From: a gamma proteobacterium NOR5-3
GTDB taxonomy: Bacteria; Pseudomonadota; Gammaproteobacteria; Pseudomonadales; Halieaceae
DNA length: 64,000 nucleotides
Assembly: GCA_000158155.1 (NCBI GenBank)
Contig: DS999405.1
Location: forward strand, 1,787,738-1,851,737
Reading direction: 5' to 3'
Shown in pieces: positions 1-8,286 of the stretch. Numbering within the stretch: position 1 is the first letter of the stretch; each line of letters starts with the position of its first letter. A program made the position numbers and the translations under genes. The notes under the pieces were generated by a model that made no database searches, was not told the DNA's origin, and worked only from the letters and a program-made list of their open reading frames with translations.

Positions 1-1
1 G

Positions 2-313
2 CGCTTTAAGTTTGACGGTGGTCACGGGGGTCACAATGGCCTGCGCGATATTGTACCAGCGCTTGGCAACCGCAAAGATTTTCACCGGCTGCGCGTAGGT
101 ATCGGACACCCCGGTTCGGCAAAGCAGGTCAGTAATTACGTGCTGTCTAAAGCGTCACCGGCGGATCGCGAAGCCATCACTGCGAGCATCGATGAGGCTA
201 TTCGCGCCCTACCCTTGCTGCTGGATGGTGATGCAGGCAAAGCCATGACACGGCTACACAGTTTTGATGGAGCGGACTCTTCCCTTGGGAACACACCGCC
301 GATAAAGGAATAG
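2..313 (+). CDS. pth: peptidyl-tRNA hydrolase, C-terminal part
   Basis: This is the last 103 codons of an open frame that enters from the left edge. The translation contains the family motifs [12 protein letters not shown] and [11 protein letters not shown], which line the peptidyl-tRNA binding cleft. The N-terminal part with the catalytic histidine lies outside the window. The enzyme cleaves the ester bond of peptidyl-tRNAs that drop off ribosomes, recycling tRNA in the cytoplasm. The stop codon is followed after two bases by the ychF start, the usual pth-ychF pairing of Gammaproteobacteria, so the two are probably co-transcribed. The start cannot be seen. Confidence 0.95.
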   Translation, partial: RFKFDGGHGGHNGLRDIVPALGNRKDFHRLRVGIGHPGSAKQVSNYVLSKASPADREAITASIDEAIRALPLLLDGDAGKAMTRLHSFDGADSSLGNTPPIKE

Positions 314-315
314 TT

Positions 316-1410
316 ATGGGATTTAAATGTGGCATCGTTGGTCTGCCCAACGTCGGCAAATCGACACTGTTTAACGCGCTCACCCGCGCGGGCATCGACG
401 CAGAGAACTTTCCGTTTTGCACCATCGAGCCCAATGCCGGCGTGGTCCCCGTGCCTGACCCCAGGCAAAGCAAGATCTCGGAATTGGTCAAACCACAAAA
501 AGAAATCGCCACGACCATGGAGTTTGTGGACATTGCCGGTCTGGTAGCCGGTGCCAGTAAAGGCGAAGGATTGGGTAACCAGTTTTTGGCCAATATTCGA
601 GAGACCGACGCCATTGCCCATGTGGTGCGTTGCTTTGAAGACGAGAACGTCATTCATGTTGCCAATGCCATCGATCCGGCGGCAGACATCGAGATTATCA
701 ATACCGAGTTGGCGCTGTCAGATCTGGACAGCTGCGAGAAGCAACTGTCTAAAGTGACCCGCACGGCCAAGGGTGGTGACAAAGAATCCATCGCCATGAA
801 AGCGCTGCTGGAGAACAAGCTGCTGCCCCATCTTAACGAGGCAAAGCCTGTTCGAGGCCTGACGCTGGACGACAACGAGAAGGCGCTGGTCAAATCGCTG
901 TTCTTGCTCACCAGCAAGCCGACGCTGTACATCGCCAATGTTGACGAGGACGGACTTGAGGGCAATGCCCACGTGGACGTGGTGCGTGCGATTGCGGCAG
1001 AAGAAAACGCCGAGCTTGTGGTGATCTGCAACAAACTCGAATCCGAGATCATCGAACTGGAAGACGACGAGCGTGCCGAATTCCTGGCCGACATGGGCAT
1101 GGAAGAGCCGGGCCTTAATCGCGTGATTCGCGCGGGCTACCAGCTACTGAACCTGCAAACCTACTTTACCGCCGGCGAGAAAGAAGTGCGTGCCTGGACA
1201 GTCAAAGTCGGAGCTACAGCGCCCGAGGCGGCCGGCGTGATTCACACGGATTTTCAAAAGGGCTTTATCCGCGCCGAGGTCATCGGCTACGAAGACTTTA
1301 TTACCTACAAAGGCGAGCAAGGGGCCAAGGATGCGGGCCGCTGGCGCTTAGAGGGCAAGGAGTATGTGGTGCAGGATGGGGACGTGGTGCATTTTCGGTT
1401 TAATGTTTAA
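316..1410 (+). CDS. ychF: redox-regulated ATPase YchF (Obg-like)
   Basis: The 364-residue product has the usual family length. The P-loop GLPNVGKST lies at about residues 9-17 and the switch motif DIAG follows near residue 73. The nucleotide-specificity motif reads NVDE (NxxE) instead of NKxD, which is why family members prefer ATP over GTP. A C-terminal TGS domain (from about residue 280, starting near [11 protein letters not shown]) is present. YchF binds ribosomes and is linked to oxidative-stress responses; it acts in the cytoplasm. An AAGGA ribosome site lies just before the ATG and overlaps the end of pth. Nothing is unusual about this copy. Confidence 0.97.
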   Translation: MGFKCGIVGLPNVGKSTLFNALTRAGIDAENFPFCTIEPNAGVVPVPDPRQSKISELVKPQKEIATTMEFVDIAGLVAGASKGEGLGNQFLANIRETDAIAHVVRCFEDENVIHVANAIDPAADIEIINTELALSDLDSCEKQLSKVTRTAKGGDKESIAMKALLENKLLPHLNEAKPVRGLTLDDNEKALVKSLFLLTSKPTLYIANVDEDGLEGNAHVDVVRAIAAEENAELVVICNKLESEIIELEDDERAEFLADMGMEEPGLNRVIRAGYQLLNLQTYFTAGEKEVRAWTVKVGATAPEAAGVIHTDFQKGFIRAEVIGYEDFITYKGEQGAKDAGRWRLEGKEYVVQDGDVVHFRFNV

Positions 1411-1514
1411 ATATCACCGAAAAAAACCATCTGACTAAAAAAGCTCACTAACCAGCCCAACACAGCTCGTATGCTTTCGACATTGCGCCAACGGAGAGCT
1501 TAAGTTAAGCCCCA

Positions 1515-1553
1515 TAAAAAAAGGCGCGCCCCAAAAGAAGGCGCGCCTTTTTT
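1515..1553. terminator. bidirectional rho-independent terminator
   Basis: A perfect inverted repeat, AAAAAAGGCGCGCC and its complement, is separated by a 9-base loop and flanked by A and T runs on both sides. It lies between the convergent ychF and PEP-CTERM genes and can serve both. Confidence 0.9.
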
Positions 1554-1565
1554 GTTTTTCGCCAG

Positions 1566-2228
1566 CTAGGCTTTGCGGCGAGCCAGCAAAAGTAGGCCAA
1601 GACCCAGTAACCCCAGTGGCGCAGGCGCTGGGATGGTTCCAGTCACAAGCAAATCATCAAACCCAGCGTTGTTGCCATTAGAACCCGGTCCAGTAGCGGT
1701 AATCGCTAGCACATAGGACGCTCCTTTATTAAGCGTTGTGCCTGTAAAGTCGAAAGATACTGTTTTAGGCGCCCATGATCCGGTGTTGGCGTAAACATTC
1801 AGAAGGTCAATCGACTTTAAGGTGTCATTGGCGGAGTCCAAAACTGCAACATTGAGACTCAGGCTGCGACTTGGCCCCTGTAAGTTTCCGGAATTACTAA
1901 AAATCAATGCCTGAAAAGAAACCACACCCAACTCGATCAAGTTCTCTTCCACATCGAGGCTGATCGTCGTGGTCCAGGGGCCTTCATTGACGATGTTTCT
2001 ATCAACCGCTATGCGATCTTGAGCCGATGTCGTATCAAAAAGATCAAAGTCTGCCGCGAGTGACCCTGGATCCGAAACACCATTTGTTAGAAACGTGGCA
2101 GTAGCGGTAGCACCACTGACTGTGCGCCCATCAAAATTGGAACTCAGTATTAGCCCTGCGTTGGCAAAACTTGCTCCTGCGAGCACTGCGGTGGAAACAA
2201 TCCCTAGAATTGCGGTTTTGATTTTCAT
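1566..2228 (-). CDS. PEP-CTERM sorting-domain protein
   Basis: This 220-residue protein has a Sec signal peptide (about residues 1-24, ending ASFANA). Its C-terminus is IPAPAPLGLLGLGLLLLARRK: a Pro-x-Pro motif, a hydrophobic helix and an Arg/Lys tail, which is the tripartite exosortase sorting signal. The Glu of the classical PEP motif is replaced by Ala. The central part is rich in Thr, Ser, Asn and Asp and looks like a beta-sandwich exported domain; I do not recognise its family. The likely processing enzyme is the exosortase at 35689-37236. The gene stands alone, with a sigma-54-type promoter upstream and the bidirectional terminator downstream. The role is unknown; surface or matrix association is inferred. 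Confidence 0.85.
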   Translation of the reverse strand: MKIKTAILGIVSTAVLAGASFANAGLILSSNFDGRTVSGATATATFLTNGVSDPGSLAADFDLFDTTSAQDRIAVDRNIVNEGPWTTTISLDVEENLIELGVVSFQALIFSNSGNLQGPSRSLSLNVAVLDSANDTLKSIDLLNVYANTGSWAPKTVSFDFTGTTLNKGASYVLAITATGPGSNGNNAGFDDLLVTGTIPAPAPLGLLGLGLLLLARRKA

Positions 2229-2271
2229 GTCAATAAAGCCTTGAGAAGATTCAAATCAGTACAGTGTAGCC

Positions 2272-2288
2272 TGCAAAACCCAGGCCAA
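2272..2288 (-). promoter_or_regulatory. sigma-54 (-24/-12) promoter match
   Basis: The minus strand reads TTGGCCTGGGTTTTGCA. This fits 10 of 12 positions of the RpoN consensus TGGCACG-N4-TTGCW, with GG and GC exactly 10 bases apart. Transcription would begin near 2261, about 33 bases before the PEP-CTERM start. I see no other signal in the rest of the gap up to 2545. Confidence 0.6.
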
Positions 2289-2545
2289 TTCCAAAAATTA
2301 GAGATAAAGCATTGTTTTTAATGGTATTTAATATTTTTCAGTTAAACTTATTGATCGCTGACCAATCTCAATGTAAAAGAACCTGACACCAGATTCAGGA
2401 CAAAAATTGGGCAGGCCCAGAATCCGGCCGCGATCAAAAATCTCTACCACCTAAGATGCTCAACCTTATTAACGGTGAAACCAACCAACAAGCGGCCGCG
2501 TAAGCACACTACCTGCCTGGCTTCAGGCCGTGAAGAGTCGCCCAC

Positions 2546-3271
2546 ATGCAACACTACAAGATCCACCACAGCCCTCCCCCCGCTCCCCGGCCCACAGCCA
2601 TGGGATTTCCCGACCTGCGCGACGAGTGGAAGGTCGGGCGCGAAGCGCTCCGGCTGGGACTCGCCTCGCCCAAGCTGATTCGCGCGCCCGGAGGCCACGG
2701 CGAACCCGCCATGCTCCTACCGGGCTTCAAGGCACCGGAGTCCTCCATGTTCCCGCTTCGCAGGCTGCTGCGGCTCAAGGGCTACGATGCCAGCACCTGG
2801 GGTCTGGGTGTCAATCAGGGTGACGTACAAAGATACGTCGATGCACTCAAACCCAGAGTGAAAGAAATGGCGGAGTCAAAAGATTCTGCCGTAGCACTCA
2901 TTGGCTGGAGCTTAGGTGGCGTAGTTGCGCGCGAGATAGCCAGAGACATCTCCCAGTACGTGAGCACCATCGTCACTTATGGCACGCCGGTGATTGGCGG
3001 CCCATCGTTTACCGTGGGCGCAAGCTCTTACAGCCTCGAAGACCGCAAGCACATCAACCAGCTCATCGAGCAGCGCAACGCGGCGAATCCCATTCAAACA
3101 CCACTGGCAATTGTCTTTACCCGCGCCGATACCATTGTGTCCTGGCCGGCCTGTATTGATCGACACAGCACCAACACCACGCATTACGAGGTGGATTCGA
3201 CACACTTTTCTATGGGAATAGACCCTACGGTGTGGGGGATTGTTTTGGAGCGGCTGCATCAAGCTAGCTAG
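2546..3271 (+). CDS. alpha/beta-hydrolase family protein
   Basis: The 241-residue product has a nucleophile elbow GWSLGG at about residues 123-128 (Ser as nucleophile). A candidate acid lies in ADTIVSW near residue 195 and a candidate histidine in DSTHFSMG near residue 221. An oxyanion-loop-like segment, LLPGFKAPES, occurs near residue 57. It resembles lipase/esterase-like hydrolases, and the substrate cannot be told. No signal peptide is evident, so a cytoplasmic location is likely. The first 18 residues are Pro/His-rich, and an alternative ATG lies at 2600; neither start has a strong ribosome site. It converges with the TolC-like gene and has no clear functional link to its neighbours. Confidence 0.75.
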   Translation: MQHYKIHHSPPPAPRPTAMGFPDLRDEWKVGREALRLGLASPKLIRAPGGHGEPAMLLPGFKAPESSMFPLRRLLRLKGYDASTWGLGVNQGDVQRYVDALKPRVKEMAESKDSAVALIGWSLGGVVAREIARDISQYVSTIVTYGTPVIGGPSFTVGASSYSLEDRKHINQLIEQRNAANPIQTPLAIVFTRADTIVSWPACIDRHSTNTTHYEVDSTHFSMGIDPTVWGIVLERLHQAS

Positions 3272-3291
3272 ACAGCGCGCTCACTAACCGT

Positions 3292-5091
3292 TTACTGCGC
3301 GTTTAAATGGCTCGCAGAAGCGACAAGATCAGAGGCATGAGGCAGCGTGAGGGTGTAACCGGCCTTAATGCTACTGGGGTCACCCAAATTGAAAGCCCCG
3401 GGGTTCAAGTCTTGTATAGCCGCGAGTGTCGCGGGCACTGACTCACCTTCCAGTCGAAAACGCGACGCAATAGCCCACAGAGTTTCGTTGGCCTGCACGG
3501 TATACGTTCGCCCCTGCCGGGGCTCTGAAGTCTCGGCAGGCTGCACAGTGGCCGGTAACATCTGCGCGACATTGCTGCTCAAATCGCTCACCCGATCGCC
3601 TTCGCTAACCTCATTCAAGAGCTCGGTCGCCGATCCCGCCTCGCGATCCAGGCGCCGAAAAATCGCTTCCTGATCAATATCCATGGCACCGGGAAAGCCC
3701 TCCGGGCATCGGGGAATCTCTTCTTTGTCTTTGCGTTGCAGATCAAGCTCAAGCTCGGCGATTTTGTCGGCGTTAAAGCCATCGGCATCCAGAGCCCGGG
3801 TCAGCGCGCCAATGCGGGCCAGCGTAGTCGCCTGCGCTGCCAGCAACTGCGTCTGCGCAGAGATCAGCGCACGCTGCGTGTTAAAGAATTCGTTCTGGCT
3901 GTCCAACAGATCCAGCAATGAACGCTGACCGATATCAAATTGATCGTTATAAGCCCGTCGGGTCTTGTCCTGTGCATCCAGCTGCTGCGTCAGATAGGCA
4001 ACCTGCCTGCGCAGGACATCCACATCATTAAAGGCAATCATGGTCTCGCGGCGCACCGACAAACAGGCGTCCTTACGCGACTCCACCGATGAGTAGTAAC
4101 GATTAGCAGCCTCGCGTCGGCGAGCGCTGTCAGACCCACCGCGATACAGGTTGTAGCTCATCACCACTTCTACCGCCTGCAGATCGTAGTCGCCCAGGAT
4201 ACCGTCGGTATTACTCGCCTGCTCATTACGATAACGCAAATCAAAACGTGGAGAAAAGGCGCCCCGCGTGGCATTGGATGACTCCCGGGATGATCGCAGT
4301 TCCTCAATGGCCCGGTTAATCTCGGGGCTGTTCTCATAGGCGAGGCTCAAGGCCTGCTCTCGCGACACGGGCAAGGCCGACTCCGGCATCTGCGGCAGCG
4401 GGAGTGTCTTTGCCGGCAGTAAACCCACAATGCGCTGAAACTCCGCCCGGGTATCATGAAGATTAGTGACCTCGGTGAGCAGGTTGGATTCTGCCAGTGC
4501 CAGACGCGCGGTGGCCTGCTCCAGATCAACGCGCTGGCTTACACCGCCGGCGGCGCGCTCAGCAATCTTGTTATAAACCTGTCTGTGCACCACATAGTTT
4601 TGCTCAGCAAACTGCACCAGTTGTTGATACAAAACCGTGTTGACATAGGCCTCGGTCGCGGTGAGCGCCACCTCTTGCGAGGCCGCTTCAAAATCGTAGT
4701 AACGCGCTAACTTCTCAAAACGCTTGGCCCGAGCCTCGTCACGACTCTGAAAACCATCAAATAGCAGTTGGGTAATCGAAAAACGCAGGGAATCCGACTC
4801 GTAGTCGCCGAAATCCGCGATGGGCGTCTGTCGCTCCTGACTCGAGTACTCCCCGGCCAGATCGACACTGGGCAGCATGTCACCGCGCTCGGCCCGCTCG
4901 GACGCGCGACTGGCCTCAAACTCGTAATAGGCAGAGGTGACTGCAGGATTGCTGGCAAGGGCTGTAACTATGGCCTCGCCATAGCTGGTCACGTTCTGAG
5001 TGTGCGCACAAAGACCGTAGCCTGCCAATATCGGTGCACAGGCCCAGGCTGTTAAGCGCGCTAGCGGTAATTTTGGCTCTCTAATTTTCAA
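3292..5091 (-). CDS. TolC-family outer-membrane channel with C-terminal LysM domain
   Basis: The 599-residue product has a signal peptide and two outer-membrane-efflux repeats (about residues 35-430), rich in Ala, Gln and Arg coiled-coil helices. It is the likely outer-membrane exit duct for the giant adhesin (LapE role), working with the HlyD and ABC subunits at 21029-24495. Residues 528-584 form a LysM module that starts RTYTVQANETLWAIA and includes LNPGAFN. This resembles the FimV type, which binds peptidoglycan. TolC proteins are usually 430-490 residues and lack LysM. The chosen start is a TTG with an AAAGG only two bases away, so the true start is uncertain; no ATG or GTG lies nearby. 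It is transcribed divergently from lapG. Confidence 0.88.
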   Translation of the reverse strand: MKIREPKLPLARLTAWACAPILAGYGLCAHTQNVTSYGEAIVTALASNPAVTSAYYEFEASRASERAERGDMLPSVDLAGEYSSQERQTPIADFGDYESDSLRFSITQLLFDGFQSRDEARAKRFEKLARYYDFEAASQEVALTATEAYVNTVLYQQLVQFAEQNYVVHRQVYNKIAERAAGGVSQRVDLEQATARLALAESNLLTEVTNLHDTRAEFQRIVGLLPAKTLPLPQMPESALPVSREQALSLAYENSPEINRAIEELRSSRESSNATRGAFSPRFDLRYRNEQASNTDGILGDYDLQAVEVVMSYNLYRGGSDSARRREAANRYYSSVESRKDACLSVRRETMIAFNDVDVLRRQVAYLTQQLDAQDKTRRAYNDQFDIGQRSLLDLLDSQNEFFNTQRALISAQTQLLAAQATTLARIGALTRALDADGFNADKIAELELDLQRKDKEEIPRCPEGFPGAMDIDQEAIFRRLDREAGSATELLNEVSEGDRVSDLSSNVAQMLPATVQPAETSEPRQGRTYTVQANETLWAIASRFRLEGESVPATLAAIQDLNPGAFNLGDPSSIKAGYTLTLPHASDLVASASHLNAQ

Positions 5092-5251
5092 AACCTTTAT
5101 CCAGTCCTCTGGGCCAACAGCGTTGATGGAGCCGTAATCCGGCCTCGCAGACTTTTTGAATATTGTAGGCGCTCATTTTAGGTCTACCGCTCGTGTTTTC
5201 ACACCATAAATCAATACTATACTGTGACCAGATACTCACTACGGCAGTTGC

Positions 5252-5944
5252 ATGCCCATAAACGCACAAGGTTGGCGACTGCTTTCGCTCACCCTCTGTT
5301 TTGTTGCCTTCCTGAGCTTTGTAAAGGGGGCCGCATTATCGAACGTCATTGAGTTCGATACCGTACGCAAAGCGGCCGTACAACGCTTTGGAGCGGCGGC
5401 CATGGAACCGGTCTCTGACTGGGAACAATTCATTGCAGCAACAAGCAGCGATACATTATCTGCACAGCTCAGCGCGACCAACGATTTTTTTAATGCGCGC
5501 TTGCGCTGGGCCAGTGACCAGGAAATCTACGGCATAGACGACTACTGGGCGACTCCACTGGAAACGCTGGGCATGGGCCAGGCTGACTGCGAAGACTTTT
5601 CCATCGCCAAATACATCACCCTGCTCGCCCTGGGCGTGGACCCCAAAAGCCTGCGACTTGTTTATGTAAAGGCTCAACGTCCCGGCGGCCTCAGCCAGGC
5701 GCATATGGTGCTTGCCTGGTATGAAAGCGCAGGCGCAGCACCGCTTATTCTCGACAACATAAACACTGCGGTGCTTCCCGCCGCGAACCGTCAGGATCTG
5801 ACACCCATTTTCAGTTTTAACGCCGATGACCTTTGGATCAGCGGTGCGACAGGACCGAGCAGTGCCAACCCGCAAATGCGGATTTCGCGCTGGCGACAAG
5901 TCCTTGATCGCATTGTTACCGAAGGTTTCCGGGCAACCTGGTAG
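5252..5944 (+). CDS. lapG: LapG-type periplasmic cysteine protease (BTLCP family)
   Basis: This 230-residue protein is a bacterial transglutaminase-like cysteine proteinase with an N-terminal hydrophobic export signal (about residues 8-28). The catalytic triad is visible: Cys113 in QADCEDF, His151 in QAHMVLAWY and Asp168 in LILDN. Acidic residues next to the Cys match the calcium site of LapG. In the known system LapG removes the adhesin N-terminal retention module and is sequestered by LapD at high c-di-GMP. The gene precedes lapD by nine bases, with the lapD ribosome site AGGAG overlapping its stop. The predicted target is the adhesin at 8287-20214. Confidence 0.92.
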   Translation: MPINAQGWRLLSLTLCFVAFLSFVKGAALSNVIEFDTVRKAAVQRFGAAAMEPVSDWEQFIAATSSDTLSAQLSATNDFFNARLRWASDQEIYGIDDYWATPLETLGMGQADCEDFSIAKYITLLALGVDPKSLRLVYVKAQRPGGLSQAHMVLAWYESAGAAPLILDNINTAVLPAANRQDLTPIFSFNADDLWISGATGPSSANPQMRISRWRQVLDRIVTEGFRATW

Positions 5945-5953
5945 GAGAGCAGC

Positions 5954-7870
5954 ATGTCCCTCTATCGACAATTATGGATCGCCATCGCGATACTGATGTT
6001 GGTCGTCTTTGGCACCACATTTGTGATCAACGGCGTCAGCAGTAGCCGCTATCTCGAAGAGCAATTGTTGATCAAGAACAACGATGACGTCAGTGCTCTG
6101 GCACTGTCGCTATCGCAGCAGAACCTGGACCCGGTCTCCCTGGAGATACAGCTGTCAACACTGCTTGATCATGGCTCCTACACCTGGGTCGAGTTTCGAC
6201 AGCCCGACGGGCAGGTCAGTTTTAGTCGCTCTCAGGACCTAAGCTCCGGGAGTGCGCCTGCATGGCTCAAGGCTCTGTTCCCCATCGAGTCCGCATCTGC
6301 CTCAGCTGATGTAAGCAGCGGCTGGACACAGCTGGGTACGCTATCGCTTCGCAGCGATGCCGCCTTTGCCTACGATGAGCTATGGTCCAGCGCCAAGCGG
6401 TCGCTCATCGCTCTGGTGATCGCCACCGTTTTGGCCGGCGGGCTCGGATCGCTGTTTTTGCGCGCGATTGTCGCGCCCCTGCGACGCGTGGTCACTCAGG
6501 CTGAGGCGCTGGGCGAACGGCGGTTTATCAAAACAGCAGAGCCCAAAACGCTGGAATTTGCCCGGGTTACCCGCGCGATGAACACGCTCACCGAACGCAT
6601 CGAAGCCATGCTGAGCAAAGAAGCCGGGCGTCTCACCGAGCAAAGGGTCAGCGAAGAGTTCGACCCCCTCGCGGGCATATACACCCGCCGGGCCTTCCTC
6701 TCTCGTCTAGACGCCTATATCTGCGCTGAGAACTCCTTCGCCGAGGGCTCCGTCGCCGCTGTCCGACTCGCCGGGCTCACGGCAGTCAACGACCGTTTTG
6801 GTCGCGATATCACCGACCAATTTATCAGCGCGGTGGGCGAAGCTCTGCATACCAGAGCACAGCAATCACCCGCGACGGTCACGGGGCGCCTGGCCGGGGC
6901 AGACTTTGCCATCCTGTGCCCCGAAGACAATGACGCGCGGCACCTCGCCGCTGAGCTTAGGGACAGCATGGAGGCGATCATCCAACGCTTTGATTTTGGC
7001 GGCGAGATCACCCTTTTTACGGCCTGCGCAAACTATGCCGCGCAGGACACCGTTGAGGTCGTGCTGACGGAAATAGAAGACAGGCTTCAGGACGAGGCCC
7101 GACGCACAGGAGTTTCTGAAGAATCCATTGCACAAAAGGGCTCCGGGTTAGCGGCGCGCCAGGAAAACGCCGATTTCTGGGACTCATTGCTGCGCGAGGC
7201 CCTGGCGTCTCAACGCTTTGAGCTGCAGCTTTTCCCGGTGAACGATGCGCATCAGCAGTCTATACAATCCGAGGGCATGCTGCGCTTGCATCATGACGAC
7301 AAGCTGTTCACCGCGGGCCAAATCATGCCCTGGGTCAACCGCCTGAATCTAAATCACATGCTGGATCGTGCTGTGATTGACCTGGCCCTTAAGCAAGTGC
7401 ACAGTCTCAAAAATACGCTGTGCATAAATCTGTCCATCGGCGCCTTAAGCGACCCAAGCTTTCCTGCCTGGATAGACGCCACATTTACCGCCGACCCCGA
7501 CAACGCCCGTAAACTCTGCCTCGATTTCACCGAGTCAGCGGCCTATGCCCAACCCGAAGCCTTTAAGGCGCTGGGGCAAATAATCAAAACGCATAGCGTC
7601 GCGCTGGGCATCAAGCACATGGGACATCTGCTGGACAAAATGGACTCCCTGGCCGGTCTTGGTGCTGACTATCTGAAAGTAGACCCACTGTTTGTACGGG
7701 GCATTGATGCCAATGAAGGTAGCAAAACCGTACTTAGAGCCTATGCCGCTATCGCCCAGTCGTTGGGCGCAGACTGCATCGCTGAAGGGGTGCAGAACGA
7801 CCAGGAGCTGGCCGCTGCGTTCGAATGTGGTGCCACAGGTGCTGCAGGACCCGGCGTCCTGGCAAGCTAA
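5954..7870 (+). CDS. lapD: LapD-type c-di-GMP receptor (degenerate GGDEF-EAL)
   Basis: The 638-residue inner-membrane protein has TM1 (about residues 7-27), a periplasmic LapD/MoxY-like domain, and TM2 (about 150-172). A HAMP segment, a GGDEF domain and an EAL domain follow. The GGDEF site reads AGADF and the EAL site reads EGM, so neither cyclase nor phosphodiesterase activity is expected. This fits a receptor that binds c-di-GMP in the EAL domain and signals outward to hold LapG. The order lapG-lapD with a short gap matches Pseudomonas. Its 3' end overlaps the convergent small gene by three bases. Confidence 0.92.
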   Translation: MSLYRQLWIAIAILMLVVFGTTFVINGVSSSRYLEEQLLIKNNDDVSALALSLSQQNLDPVSLEIQLSTLLDHGSYTWVEFRQPDGQVSFSRSQDLSSGSAPAWLKALFPIESASASADVSSGWTQLGTLSLRSDAAFAYDELWSSAKRSLIALVIATVLAGGLGSLFLRAIVAPLRRVVTQAEALGERRFIKTAEPKTLEFARVTRAMNTLTERIEAMLSKEAGRLTEQRVSEEFDPLAGIYTRRAFLSRLDAYICAENSFAEGSVAAVRLAGLTAVNDRFGRDITDQFISAVGEALHTRAQQSPATVTGRLAGADFAILCPEDNDARHLAAELRDSMEAIIQRFDFGGEITLFTACANYAAQDTVEVVLTEIEDRLQDEARRTGVSEESIAQKGSGLAARQENADFWDSLLREALASQRFELQLFPVNDAHQQSIQSEGMLRLHHDDKLFTAGQIMPWVNRLNLNHMLDRAVIDLALKQVHSLKNTLCINLSIGALSDPSFPAWIDATFTADPDNARKLCLDFTESAAYAQPEAFKALGQIIKTHSVALGIKHMGHLLDKMDSLAGLGADYLKVDPLFVRGIDANEGSKTVLRAYAAIAQSLGADCIAEGVQNDQELAAAFECGATGAAGPGVLAS

Positions 7871-8187
7871 ACCGGGGAGTCCTCGTCGATGAGGTCCAGA
7901 GGGTTATTGCCACGCCGCAGTGCCTGTCGCTTCAGGATTTTTGCCTGGGCTCTCTCAGGCAATTCCGTAAATAGCAGGATGTTTTTGTCCATGAGAAGAT
8001 CCAGCACGTCCTCGAGAACCCGCACGAACTCCAGATCCGTGCGCGCAAGATCCCCATCGACCACCACGGACTCCATAAACTGCTCCAACTCAGGATCGCC
8101 GGGGGGAAGTGCCTCATTAAAGCCAGCCTGCGCCTGCTCACTGACCGCGCAGATCTTTCCGCTGGCATCACGTTGCACATAGACCAT
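7867..8187 (-). CDS. small conserved protein often labelled 'tryptophan synthase subunit beta-like'
   Basis: The 106-residue protein starts MVYVQRDASGKI and contains DLEFVRVLEDVLDLLM and LPERAQAKIL. These match a small family of about 100 residues found in Gammaproteobacteria. Databases often carry the name 'tryptophan synthase subunit beta like', but it has none of the PLP-binding features of TrpB. The function is unknown. The frame is open 27 codons further upstream, but the family begins at MVYV, so the start at 8187 was chosen. It follows the adhesin gene by 99 bases on the same strand and ends inside the last codons of lapD. Confidence 0.8.
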   Translation of the reverse strand: MVYVQRDASGKICAVSEQAQAGFNEALPPGDPELEQFMESVVVDGDLARTDLEFVRVLEDVLDLLMDKNILLFTELPERAQAKILKRQALRRGNNPLDLIDEDSPV

Positions 8188-8286
8188 AGTCACTGACCAC
8201 CGATTGACTGAGACTGTATCGAGCGAGCAGCCCCGGGCTCCAAGCCAGGAGCCGGCACAGAAATCCAAACAAGCACGCTCAAAACG

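Noticed and set aside
136-657. Minus-strand frames over pth and ychF
   Set aside because: They are antisense to two well-known housekeeping genes and show no family features.
7867-8187. Tryptophan synthase beta subunit, as the family name suggests
   Set aside because: It has only 106 residues and no PLP lysine motif. The name is inherited from old annotations.
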